DNA from: Phorcysia thermohydrogeniphila | GTDB lineage: Bacteria; Aquificota; Aquificia; Desulfurobacteriales; Desulfurobacteriaceae | Direction of reading: 5' to 3' | DNA length: 64,000 nucleotides | Assembly (NCBI RefSeq): GCF_004339575.1 | Contig: NZ_SMFV01000003.1 | Span: 1-64,000, forward strand | Part shown: positions 10,255-18,258 of the stretch, piece after piece | Layout: the number at the start of each line of letters is the position of its first letter | How positions within the stretch are numbered: position 1 is the first letter of the stretch | The notes under the pieces: model-generated | Databases searched by the model: none | Told to the model about the DNA's origin: nothing | Seen by the model: only the letters and a program-made list of their open reading frames with translations | Made by a program: the position numbers and the translations under genes

Positions 10255-10276
10255 CCCCCTCAATAAGGAGGCATAA

Positions 10277-12154
10277 ATGTGCGGCATATTAGGAACTGTT
10301 AATATTAAATTGCATAAAAAGGATTTAGACCTGCTAAAACACAGAGGACCAGATGATTGGGGGATAGAACTAATAGAGATCGACGAAAACAAAATATACT
10401 TTGGACACAGAAGACTCTCCATTCTAGATCTTTCTTTTGCTGGACACCAGCCAATGTATTCCTATGATGAAAAATTTTTAGTTATATTTAACGGTGAGAT
10501 TTACAATCACCTTGAACTAAGAGAAAAGTTAAAAGAGGTGCCTTTTAAAGGCCATTCAGATACTGAAACTATTGTTAACTATCTAGCAAAATTTGGACCT
10601 AAAAGCTTTATAGATTTCAACGGTATATTTGCATTCGGACTTCTAGATATAGAAAATAAAAAAATTTACATAGCAAGAGATAGATTTGGGGTAAAACCTA
10701 TTTACTATTGGCATGACGGAAATAAGTTTATTTTCTCATCAGAAATTAAGCCAATTCTAAAGTTAACCAACAAATTTGAGATCGACAAAGATGCTCTAGT
10801 AACATTTTTGACTCTCCGTTATAATCCTGCTCCTAAAACACTTATAAGAGAAGTTCACAAACTTCGTCCCGGAGATCTTTTAGAATTTGACATAATTACA
10901 GGTAAGCTTTCAAAAGTTTTAAATATAAATGAACAAAGAATTCCTCAAATAAAAATCGATAGAAATAAGGGGGAAGACTATTGGACTGATCTCTTAGCTG
11001 AAACACTCGAAGAAGCCGTTAGAAGACAACTGCTCTCTGATGTAGAAGTTGGTGTTTTTTTATCCGGAGGATTAGATTCAGCTTTAATTGCTGCTATTGC
11101 TTCAAAATATGTTAGAGGAAAACTCAAAACTTTTTGTATAGGTTTTGAAGGTGCTGAAAGTCCCATGGAAGATGAACGCGAAGATGCAAAAAAAACTGCA
11201 AAAATAGTTGGAACAGACCATTATGAAAAAGTTGTTAAACCAGAAGATTACTTGGAATTTGTTAGAAAGTCCATTTATTTTTTGGAAGAGCCCAACGGAA
11301 CAGCCCCTACTTTTGCTCAGTACGAAGTTGCAAAGCTTGCAAGGAAATACGTAAAAGTTGCTCTAGCAGGCCAAGGAGCCGATGAAATCTTCATGGGATA
11401 TAAAAGATACAACTTCGCAAATAAACTTGAGTCTTTTTTAAGTTTTAGAAAACTTATACTTCTCTCATCTGTATTATTAAATTGGCATCACCAATTGCGA
11501 AGGTTATTGTATGCTCTGGAAGGAGAGGATCTATATAAAGTTTTCGTCAACGCTTATTCCGTATTTACAAGGAAAGAACTTGAAAAGCTTTTAAACTATC
11601 AATTAAAGCAGAACATAGATGATTTAAAATTCTTTTATAACTTAATAAACAAAAACGACAACAAACTTGTAGAGATTATGTCCATTCTTGATACCTATAC
11701 TTGGCTTCCAGACGAACTGCTAATGTATGGCGATAAAATGACAATGGCACTATCCCTAGAAATGAGAGTACCCTTTTTGGATAATGAGGTCGTAAAAGTA
11801 GTCGAAAGTATTCCTGCAGACTTTAAGATTCGTAACGGCGAGAACAAGTACATACTAAAGCGAGTAGCAGCCAAATACCTACCGAAAGATATTATATATA
11901 GAAAGAAAAGAGGATTCTCACTACCAATTTTAAAATGGTTAAAGACAGATCTGCAAGAACACTTAAGAAGATTATTCGTTGAAAATTCACATCCTATTCA
12001 TAATTTTGTAAAGAAGGAATATATAGAACGTTTACTTGACAATTATCAAAGCGGAAAAGAAAAAGATCATCGCAAAGGAATAGTTTTAATTCACTTTGGG
12101 ATATTCTTAGAAACATTTGAGAAATTAATAGTACAAGAGGGAAGAAAGTTATGA
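10277..12154 (+). CDS. asnB: Asparagine synthase-like glutamine amidotransferase
   Basis: A 625-residue class II amidotransferase. Cys2 follows the start Met (MCGILG), the glutaminase domain carries RGPDDWG, HRRLSILD and FNGEIYNH, and the synthetase domain has the PP-loop SGGLDSALIAA near residue 263. It forms amides from a carboxylate with glutamine and ATP. Family members in polysaccharide loci (for example WbpS-like) convert sugar acids to uronamides, so amidation of the ManNAcA made by WecB/WecC is a plausible job here, though plain asparagine synthesis cannot be excluded. AAGGAGG precedes ATG; the stop overlaps the next start. Confidence 0.85.
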   Translation: MCGILGTVNIKLHKKDLDLLKHRGPDDWGIELIEIDENKIYFGHRRLSILDLSFAGHQPMYSYDEKFLVIFNGEIYNHLELREKLKEVPFKGHSDTETIVNYLAKFGPKSFIDFNGIFAFGLLDIENKKIYIARDRFGVKPIYYWHDGNKFIFSSEIKPILKLTNKFEIDKDALVTFLTLRYNPAPKTLIREVHKLRPGDLLEFDIITGKLSKVLNINEQRIPQIKIDRNKGEDYWTDLLAETLEEAVRRQLLSDVEVGVFLSGGLDSALIAAIASKYVRGKLKTFCIGFEGAESPMEDEREDAKKTAKIVGTDHYEKVVKPEDYLEFVRKSIYFLEEPNGTAPTFAQYEVAKLARKYVKVALAGQGADEIFMGYKRYNFANKLESFLSFRKLILLSSVLLNWHHQLRRLLYALEGEDLYKVFVNAYSVFTRKELEKLLNYQLKQNIDDLKFFYNLINKNDNKLVEIMSILDTYTWLPDELLMYGDKMTMALSLEMRVPFLDNEVVKVVESIPADFKIRNGENKYILKRVAAKYLPKDIIYRKKRGFSLPILKWLKTDLQEHLRRLFVENSHPIHNFVKKEYIERLLDNYQSGKEKDHRKGIVLIHFGIFLETFEKLIVQEGRKL

Positions 12155-12921
12155 ACCTTAAGAAACACAGGATTTACATTCTTGGTTGTCCAATAGATGT
12201 ATTAACTTTAGAAGAAACTTTGACTATCATAGATAAAGCTATACAAGAAAAGAAACATATCTACCACATTGCTGTAAATGCAGCTAAACTTGTCAGAATG
12301 AAAAAAGATAGAGAACTTTACGAAAGTGTAGTAAATGCCGATATAATTAACGCCGATGGTATGGCGGTGGTTTGGGCTTCAAAACTTATAGGGAAGCCTC
12401 TTCCAGAGCGAGTAGCTGGCATTGATCTCATGCAAGAAGTTGTTAAACTGGCCTATAAGCGTGGTTATAAAATCTTTTTCTTTGGTGCAGAGGAGGACGT
12501 TGTTAAGAAGGTTGTAGAGAAATATTCAAAAGAATATTCACCTGAGATAATCGCCGGTTACAGGAACGGCTATTATTCTGACGAAGAAGAAGCTACTATT
12601 GCCGAACAAATAGCTAACAGCAGAGCAAATATCTTATTTGTCGCTATGAGTTCTCCCAAGAAAGAGAAGTTTTTATATAAATACAGAGATGTACTGAAAA
12701 ATGTTAACTTCATTATGGGAGTAGGCGGAAGCTTTGATGTCATTGCAGGAAAGGTCAAAAGAGCTCCAAAGTGGATGCAAAACGCAGGATTAGAATGGTT
12801 TTATAGATTCTTACAGGAACCTAAAAGGATGTGGAAAAGGGCATTTGTAGATAACAGTAAGTTTATATTATTGGTAGCAAAGGAATTCATTAGAATAAAA
12901 CTCAGAAAAAATAAAAATTAA
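12151..12921 (+). CDS. wecG: WecG/TagA/CpsF family glycosyltransferase (GT26)
   Basis: A 256-residue GT26 enzyme. The family motifs are seen in order: the N-terminal HIAVNAAKLVRM, NADIINADGMAVVW, GKPLPERVAGIDLM, the FFFGAEEDVV segment, and PKKEKF followed by GVGGSFDVIAGKVKRAP and the ending GLEWFYRFLQEPKRMWKR. E. coli WecG transfers ManNAcA to undecaprenyl-PP-GlcNAc (lipid I of ECA). With wecB, wecC and a WecA-like gene present, the same second step is likely here. It overlaps asnB by ATGA and closes the first run of the operon. Confidence 0.9.
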   Translation: MNLKKHRIYILGCPIDVLTLEETLTIIDKAIQEKKHIYHIAVNAAKLVRMKKDRELYESVVNADIINADGMAVVWASKLIGKPLPERVAGIDLMQEVVKLAYKRGYKIFFFGAEEDVVKKVVEKYSKEYSPEIIAGYRNGYYSDEEEATIAEQIANSRANILFVAMSSPKKEKFLYKYRDVLKNVNFIMGVGGSFDVIAGKVKRAPKWMQNAGLEWFYRFLQEPKRMWKRAFVDNSKFILLVAKEFIRIKLRKNKN

Positions 12922-13006
12922 TGAAACAATCTGAATATCATAATGAAGAGGTTGAGGATAATTGTCTCCTGTAATCCTCATTAACTCCTAAAAAGCCCTG
13001 TTATCT

Positions 13007-13033
13007 TTTCAAAGCATCCAGATAGTGTATGAT
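13007..13033 (+). promoter_or_regulatory. Possible promoter of the rfbACBD operon
   Basis: In the 152-base gap after wecG, TTTCAA (13007-13012) and TATGAT (13028-13033) are spaced by 15 bases, with a TG just before the -10. They lie 53 bases before the rfbA start. The spacing is short, so the call is weak. A 7-bp inverted repeat (TGAGGAT/ATCCTCA) near 12954-12981 lies just upstream, without a clear T-run, and could end the wecG transcript. Confidence 0.25.
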
Positions 13034-13085
13034 AATTTTTGTAAATTTGATAATAGATAAAACCCTTTAAATTATGGGAGAAGCT

Positions 13086-13964
13086 ATGAAAGCTATTATT
13101 CTAGCAGGTGGTAGCGGAACAAGGCTGTATCCCGTTACTATGACTGTTAACAAACATTTTCTCCCGATATACAACAAACCTATGATTTATTATCCCCTCT
13201 CATTAGTTATGCTCCTCGGAATAAAAAACGTTCTGTTTATCGTTAATCCTACAGACTTAGAAACTTTCAAAAGGTTGTTCAGAGATGGAAGCCACTTAGG
13301 GATGAATATAAAGTACCGTATTCAGGAAAAACCCAACGGACTGGCAGAAGGGTTAATACTGGCAGAAGACTTCATAGGAAACGACAATATTTGCTACCTA
13401 CTTGGAGACAACATTTTCTACGGTCATGACCTCGTAAAAATCATGGCAGAAGCTAAAAAAGAAATTGAAGAAAAGGGAGGAGCTTATGTTTTTGGTTACT
13501 ATGTAAAAGACCCTGAAAGGTTTGGAGTTGTAGAATTTGATGAAAAAGGCAATGTAAAATCAATAGAAGAAAAACCCAAAAAGCCAAAATCAAACTACGC
13601 TGTTGTAGGCATGTACTTTTACGACAACGAAGCTATAGAAATTGCTAAAAGAGTTAAACCTTCAGACAGAGGAGAACTGGAAATAACCTCTGTTAATGAG
13701 GAATATCTAAGGCGTGGTAAGCTCAAAGTTAAACTTCTTGGAAGAGGTTTTGCGTGGTTTGATGCTGGTACTCACGATAGCTTCCTTGAAGCTGGTGAGT
13801 TTGTAGCTACAATTGAGAAAAAGACAGGTCTCATGATAGGGTGCATAGAGGAAATTGCCTACAGAAACGGATGGATAGACAGGGAGCAACTTTTAGAGCT
13901 TGCTAAACCCCTCGCGAAGACAGATTATGGGAAATACCTACTGGAATTAGCAAACTCAGAATAA
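13086..13964 (+). CDS. rfbA: Glucose-1-phosphate thymidylyltransferase
   Basis: It makes dTDP-glucose from dTTP and glucose-1-phosphate, the first step to dTDP-L-rhamnose. The 292-residue protein opens with [17 protein letters not shown], then KPMIYYPLS and [11 protein letters not shown], with [20 protein letters not shown] later and [11 protein letters not shown]. All are hallmarks of RmlA. An in-frame ATG at 13074 would add MGEA, but that stretch is itself the GGGAG ribosome site, so ATG 13086 is the start. It is followed 12 bases later by rfbC. Confidence 0.96.
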   Translation: MKAIILAGGSGTRLYPVTMTVNKHFLPIYNKPMIYYPLSLVMLLGIKNVLFIVNPTDLETFKRLFRDGSHLGMNIKYRIQEKPNGLAEGLILAEDFIGNDNICYLLGDNIFYGHDLVKIMAEAKKEIEEKGGAYVFGYYVKDPERFGVVEFDEKGNVKSIEEKPKKPKSNYAVVGMYFYDNEAIEIAKRVKPSDRGELEITSVNEEYLRRGKLKVKLLGRGFAWFDAGTHDSFLEAGEFVATIEKKTGLMIGCIEEIAYRNGWIDREQLLELAKPLAKTDYGKYLLELANSE

Positions 13965-13976
13965 GGGAGGACCTAC

Positions 13977-14543
13977 ATGCCCTTTGAATTCATAAGGACA
14001 GAAATTCCTGAAGTAATAATCGTCAAACCAAAAGTTTTCAACGATAAAAGAGGTTTTTTTATGGAAACCTACAAGAAATCTGATTTTAAAAAGGTAGGAA
14101 TAGATACTGACTTTGTTCAAGATAATCACTCTAAATCCGTTAAAGGAGTACTAAGAGGACTTCATTACCAGCTTGAACCAAAAGCTCAAGGGAAGCTTGT
14201 AAGATGCATAAAGGGAAAAATTTTTGACGTTGCCATTGATATAAGGAAAGGAAGCCCTACTTTTGGAAAGTGGATAGGAGTGGAACTTTCTGAAGAAAAT
14301 AAGTTAATGCTATGGATACCCAAAGGATTCGCACATGGTTTTCTAACACTTTCTGAGGAGGCTGAAATCGTTTACAAAGTTTCAGGAAGTGAATATTCTC
14401 CGGAACACGACAGATGTATAAGGTGGAATGACCCTGACATAAATATCAAATGGCCGCTGGATAGTGAGCCAATCCTCTCTGAAAAGGATCGTTCTGCACC
14501 CGCCTTAAGAGAAGCAGAAATCAACTTCATATATATGGGATGA
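13977..14543 (+). CDS. rfbC: dTDP-4-dehydrorhamnose 3,5-epimerase
   Basis: A 188-residue cupin enzyme, the usual RmlC length. It epimerises C3 and C5 of dTDP-4-dehydro-6-deoxyglucose. Seen are DKRGFFMETY, QDNHSKSVKGVLRGLHYQ with the catalytic His of the family, CIKGKIFDVAIDIRKGSPTFG and WIPKGFAHGFLTLS, ending RWNDPDINIKWP. GGGAGG lies before the ATG. It sits between rfbA and rfbB in the order A-C-B-D. Confidence 0.96.
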   Translation: MPFEFIRTEIPEVIIVKPKVFNDKRGFFMETYKKSDFKKVGIDTDFVQDNHSKSVKGVLRGLHYQLEPKAQGKLVRCIKGKIFDVAIDIRKGSPTFGKWIGVELSEENKLMLWIPKGFAHGFLTLSEEAEIVYKVSGSEYSPEHDRCIRWNDPDINIKWPLDSEPILSEKDRSAPALREAEINFIYMG

Positions 14544-14559
14544 TTCCCACGGAGGAAAA

Positions 14560-15549
14560 ATGAAGTTACTTGTAACTGGTGGAGCTGGCTTTATAGGAAG
14601 TGAGTTTGTAAGACAGGCAGTAAAAAGAGAGATAGAAACAATAGTTGTTGATAAGCTTACGTATGCCGGCGATTTAGAAAGATTGAGAGAAATAGAAGGA
14701 GATTTCCGGTTCTACAAGGCAGACATAACAAATAAAGAGTTTATTGAACATATTTTTCAAACAGAAAAGCCCGACGTTGTTGTTCACTGGGCCGCGGAAA
14801 GTCACGTTGACAGGAGCATCCTTGATGCAACACCTTTCATAGATACAAATGTAAAAGGAACGCAAATCCTTCTTGAAGTAGCAAGAAAAACTGACATATC
14901 CCTTTTTATAAACATTTCAACTGACGAAGTTTATGGAGAGCTGGGAAAAGACGGACAATTCTATGAGAACACACCTTTAAATCCAAATTCACCCTACTCT
15001 GCAAGCAAGGCTTCTGCAGATATGTTAGGAAGGGCTTACCACAGGACGTATGGACTACCAGTAATAACTGTCCGTCCTTCAAATAATTATGGCCCTTGGC
15101 AGTATCCAGAAAAGTTAATTCCTGTAGTTATCTTGAAAGCCCTGAATAATGAACCTATACCTGTTTACGGTACTGGAGAAAATATTAGAGAATGGCTGTT
15201 TGTTACTGACTGTGTAGAAGCCATCTTTAAGATAATAGAAGGCGGAAAGCCCGGAGAAATTTACAACGTTGGAAGTGGAGAAGAAAGAAGAAACATAGAT
15301 GTTGTTAAGTCAATCCTAAAACTATTAGGAAAGTCTGAGGACTTAATAACCTTTGTGAAAGATAGGCCGGGTCACGATTACAGATACTCTCTCAACTCGG
15401 AAAAAATAGAGAAAGAACTTGGATGGAAGGCAAAAGTGAAATTTGAAGAAGGAATAGAAAGAACTGTTAAATGGTATCTTGACAATCTCAACTGGATGCT
15501 AAAGAAAGTGGACTTCTTGAAAGATTATTGGAGAAAGGTATACCGTTGA
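14560..15549 (+). CDS. rfbB: dTDP-glucose 4,6-dehydratase
   Basis: A 329-residue extended short-chain dehydrogenase/reductase. The NAD-binding motif is TGGAGFIGSEFV at residues 6-17. WAAESHVDRS, ISTDEVYGEL and the catalytic YSASKAS (YxxxK) follow, then RPSNNYGPWQYPEKLIP and GENIREWLFVTDC. It converts dTDP-glucose to the 4-keto-6-deoxy sugar. GGAGG precedes ATG. The end of the gene carries the ribosome-binding region of rfbD. Confidence 0.96.
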   Translation: MKLLVTGGAGFIGSEFVRQAVKREIETIVVDKLTYAGDLERLREIEGDFRFYKADITNKEFIEHIFQTEKPDVVVHWAAESHVDRSILDATPFIDTNVKGTQILLEVARKTDISLFINISTDEVYGELGKDGQFYENTPLNPNSPYSASKASADMLGRAYHRTYGLPVITVRPSNNYGPWQYPEKLIPVVILKALNNEPIPVYGTGENIREWLFVTDCVEAIFKIIEGGKPGEIYNVGSGEERRNIDVVKSILKLLGKSEDLITFVKDRPGHDYRYSLNSEKIEKELGWKAKVKFEEGIERTVKWYLDNLNWMLKKVDFLKDYWRKVYR

Positions 15550-15557
15550 GGTTCACA

Positions 15558-16415
15558 ATGAGAAAAATGCGATATCTGGTAATTGGCAAAAACGGTCAGC
15601 TCGGGAAAGAGTTTCTGAGAAAACTAAGCGAGAAGGTCAATGTTGAAGTTATTGCTGTAGGACGTGAAGAATGCGATATATCCAACTTAGAACAGGTCCT
15701 AAGTTTGTTCAGTACTACTAAGCCTGATGTAGCCATCAACTGTGCAGCTTACAATTTCGTTGACAAGGCCGAAGAAGATTATGTAACTGCTATAAAAGTA
15801 AATAGTCTCGGTATTAGAAATCTGGCTTTTGCATCCAAAAAGTACAAGTCTTTCCTTGTGCATTACAGTACTGACTATGTTTTTGACGGTATGAAGAGAA
15901 ATGGTCTCTACACAGAAGAAGACACTCCCAACCCTCTAAATGAATACGGGAAAAGTAAACTGTTAGGAGAAAAACTCTTAAAAGAAGAAACTGACAATTT
16001 CCTGCTTTTCAGGGTTAGCTGGGTTTACGGGGATGGCAAACAGAACTTTATTTATAAGCTTCTGACTTGGGCCAAGGACAGAGAGTATTTAATGATATCC
16101 AACAATGAAGTATCTGTTCCCACATCTACAAAGACAATTGTTGAAATGACTCTAAAAGCTTTAGATGCTGACTTGAAGGGTCTATACCATCTTACAAACT
16201 CCGGATACGCTTCTCGTTATGAATGGGCTAAAAAAGTTCTACAAGTAAAAGGTATCAGAAAGGTCATATATCCAGTTTCCAGCGAGGTGTTTAATCTGCC
16301 TGCTAAAAGACCTGAATTTTCTGCCATGAGCAACAGCAAACTCGCTAAAACCCTTGATGTGGAAATTCCTTGGTGGGAATATGAACTAGAAAGATTTCTG
16401 AAAACTGAGAGGTAA
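15558..16415 (+). CDS. rfbD: dTDP-4-dehydrorhamnose reductase
   Basis: It reduces dTDP-4-dehydrorhamnose to dTDP-L-rhamnose with NAD(P)H. Motifs of RmlD are VIGKNGQLGKEF, CDISNLEQV, INCAAYNFVDKAEED, HYSTDYVFDG, NEYGKSKLLGE and RVSWVYG. Several in-frame starts exist: ATG 15528, TTG 15546 (overlapping the rfbB stop) and ATG 15558. The last is preferred because GAGG lies six bases before it and the Rossmann strand begins directly after. The next 550 bases carry no intact gene. Confidence 0.92.
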   Translation: MRKMRYLVIGKNGQLGKEFLRKLSEKVNVEVIAVGREECDISNLEQVLSLFSTTKPDVAINCAAYNFVDKAEEDYVTAIKVNSLGIRNLAFASKKYKSFLVHYSTDYVFDGMKRNGLYTEEDTPNPLNEYGKSKLLGEKLLKEETDNFLLFRVSWVYGDGKQNFIYKLLTWAKDREYLMISNNEVSVPTSTKTIVEMTLKALDADLKGLYHLTNSGYASRYEWAKKVLQVKGIRKVIYPVSSEVFNLPAKRPEFSAMSNSKLAKTLDVEIPWWEYELERFLKTER

Positions 16416-16472
16416 ATGATTTTAACTCCTTTACTAATAGAACGTAGAGGAAAAATATAACTAATATTCAAG

Positions 16473-16727
16473 ATGCTCACTCCTGACATAAATGCGAGAG
16501 CAGTTACTTCTGCCCTTAAGGCAATATTTGAGCTTAGATATTCTCCAGATATCACAGGCAGTCGAAATGCAAGAAGTTGATATCAGAGCACCTTCGGGGT
16601 AAAAAAGTATCGTGAAGGGAACAACGAGCAGTTAACAATACCTACCAAAGAAGTGATGAAGAAACTCGTTTACATTCTGCACGCGAGAGAAATGTATAAT
16701 AACCAAAGAGAGAAAAATCTGAGATGA
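16473..16727 (+). pseudogene. Relic of an IS110-family transposase C-terminus
   Basis: One frame from ATG 16473 is interrupted by a TGA at 16578-16580 and resumes to TGA at 16725. The first part reads RAVTSALKAIFELRYSPDI; the second contains EVMKKLVYILHAREMYNN. This resembles the C-terminal domain of IS110/IS116 transposases (an Ala/Arg-rich helix, NPxI, then AVMRKLLxIIYAML...Y). The usual GxxxFYxRL stretch between is badly eroded. No intact copy and no terminal repeats are seen. The assignment is by pattern memory only and is tentative. It lies in the 16416-16968 gap. Confidence 0.4.
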
Positions 16728-16968
16728 AAAAGGTAAGCAAGACCTCAAAGGAAGACGTTATAAGGATTAATGAATTTGGAATCATGGAGATTAAGAGGTT
16801 GAAACTCAAACTTTCTTACAACCGTAAACGTTTCCGCTTGACTATAGTTCTTTCAGAACTTGGAAGTCACAGATTTGAGAGAAAGCCAGATATTGCTCAA
16901 GGGGCAATACATAAATCTGCTCCGTCTTGTACTTTTACTTCTAAGGAACGTTACAAATAGGAGGATGT
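16728..16968 (+). other. Non-coding remainder of the gap before the WecA-like gene
   Basis: This stretch has a 78-codon open frame from 16724 (MKKVSKTSKEDVIRI...) and another from 16860 that runs into the WecA-like gene in a different frame. Neither has a good ribosome site or a family pattern I know, and the composition looks like decayed coding sequence. TTGACT at about 16839 could be a -35 element but has no well-placed -10. The last bases hold the AGGAGG of the next gene. Confidence 0.3.
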
Positions 16969-17958
16969 ATGGAATTTGGAGCATATTTTCTACTGTCCAT
17001 TTTGATTTCAGTCTCTACGATTCTTTTTACTCTGCGATTTTCCAAAAAGGAAGAATTCCTTGATACACATATCAAGGCTCACGCCATACATCGTGTTCCA
17101 GTTCCTAGGATTGGAGGATTAGGAATTTATCTAGCAGTAGCTCTCTTTATGGTTCTCAAAGGCTATATTAAGCTTTTCTTGCTATCAACCATGGTTTTTA
17201 TGATAGGATTTATCGAAGACTTGAAGAAAGATATCCCTCCCAAAGTACGACTTGCAGGACTATTATTGATTTCCTATTTCTCTTGCTTCATATTGGGTAT
17301 TGATATTAAAACACTTGGATTTCTAGAACTTCCCTACTTCCTCTCCCTAGCTTTAACTGTTGTAGCTATAGCTGGATATACAAACGCAGTAAACATTGTA
17401 GATGGTTTAAATGGACTTGCATCTGGAATTTCCCTTCTTTTTGTTCTTTTTTTGGGAATGACTTACTATGAGTTTGGAAATATAAGCATGTTCCTACTCT
17501 GCATTGCAATTATAGGAGCTATTGTAGGCTTCTTGATTTTTAACTTTCCAAATGGGAAAATTTTTCTGGGAGATGGAGGAGCATATTTCCTTGGCTATAT
17601 TTGTGCTATCCTCTCCATAAAGCTAATCAATTTGTATCCCGAAGTTTCCCCATGGTTTCCTCTAATATTGGGAGTCTATCCTGTTTGGGAAGTTTTGTTT
17701 TCTGCATACCGAAGATGGAAGAAAGGGAAACCCCCATTTTATCCTGATAAATTACATTTTCATACGTTAGTCTATTATATGGTCACTCGATCAAACCCTG
17801 CAGCTTCCTTTATTATAGTCCTCTGGTGTTTTATCTTCTCTGTGATAGCGTACTTCCTGAAAAGTTGTACTTACTGCTTAGTTATAGAGTTTCTTATTTT
17901 CGTGCTAAACTACTCTTATTTCTACCGCAAGCTAGCAACCAGTCTAAGGTTAAGTTAA
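16969..17958 (+). CDS. wecA: Undecaprenyl-phosphate GlcNAc-1-phosphate transferase-like (WecA/TagO/MraY family)
   Basis: A 329-residue polytopic enzyme that would start glycan synthesis by moving a HexNAc-1-phosphate onto undecaprenyl phosphate at the inner membrane. Family motifs are the HAIHRVPVPRIGGLGIY segment, GFIEDLKKDIPPKVRL (first Asp pair region), NAVNIVDGLNGLASG, FLGDGGAYFLG and a late FYPDKLHFHTL loop like the WecA HIH region. About ten membrane helices are predicted. AGGAGG sits before ATG 16969. It fits the WecB/WecC/WecG set as the step-one enzyme. A MraY role is unlikely given the context. Confidence 0.88.
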   Translation: MEFGAYFLLSILISVSTILFTLRFSKKEEFLDTHIKAHAIHRVPVPRIGGLGIYLAVALFMVLKGYIKLFLLSTMVFMIGFIEDLKKDIPPKVRLAGLLLISYFSCFILGIDIKTLGFLELPYFLSLALTVVAIAGYTNAVNIVDGLNGLASGISLLFVLFLGMTYYEFGNISMFLLCIAIIGAIVGFLIFNFPNGKIFLGDGGAYFLGYICAILSIKLINLYPEVSPWFPLILGVYPVWEVLFSAYRRWKKGKPPFYPDKLHFHTLVYYMVTRSNPAASFIIVLWCFIFSVIAYFLKSCTYCLVIEFLIFVLNYSYFYRKLATSLRLS

Positions 17959-18012
17959 CGAATTAATTCCTCTTTCCTACGTTTCAAAGATTACCATGAA
18001 CACCGAAGATTC

Positions 18013-18190
18013 TAAGCCCAGTAATAAGGCAGAGCTCTACAAAAGATAAAAGTTCAGATCCGGAGAAGGAAGAAATGATGTTGAAGATTACAACGAAAGA
18101 ATAGAACATGGATGTCTGGTATATCCAGCATCAATCCCTTTGGCTGGATATTAACCTGCTGCTACCTCAGCCTACGGGAGCTCCACGCAA
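18013..18190 (+). pseudogene. Frameshifted relic of a bacterial sugar transferase (WbaP/EpsE-type) C-terminus
   Basis: In the 17959-18258 gap, one frame reads SGEGRNDVEDYNERIEH (18059-18109). After a +1 shift, a second frame reads MDVWYIQHQSLWLDINLLL (18108-18164). Joined, these match the highly conserved C-terminal signature of polyprenyl-phosphate sugar-1-phosphate transferases (SGRNxxxYxERxxLDVWYIxNWSLWLDLxILL). Upstream SKPSN may be what remains of KPGITGL. At least one frameshift and several stops break it, so it is dead. It lies directly after the intact WecA-like gene, which suggests one initiating enzyme replaced another. Confidence 0.62.
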
Positions 18191-18258
18191 GGAAAAGTCA
18201 CTAACGAGATGATATAGTTGCGGAGATTAAAAAGGAGTCTGATAACCCTACTGAAGTC

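Noticed and set aside
16724-17063. Small genes in frames 16724-16960 and 16860-17063
   Set aside because: No ribosome sites or family pattern; the second overlaps the secure WecA-like gene in another frame.
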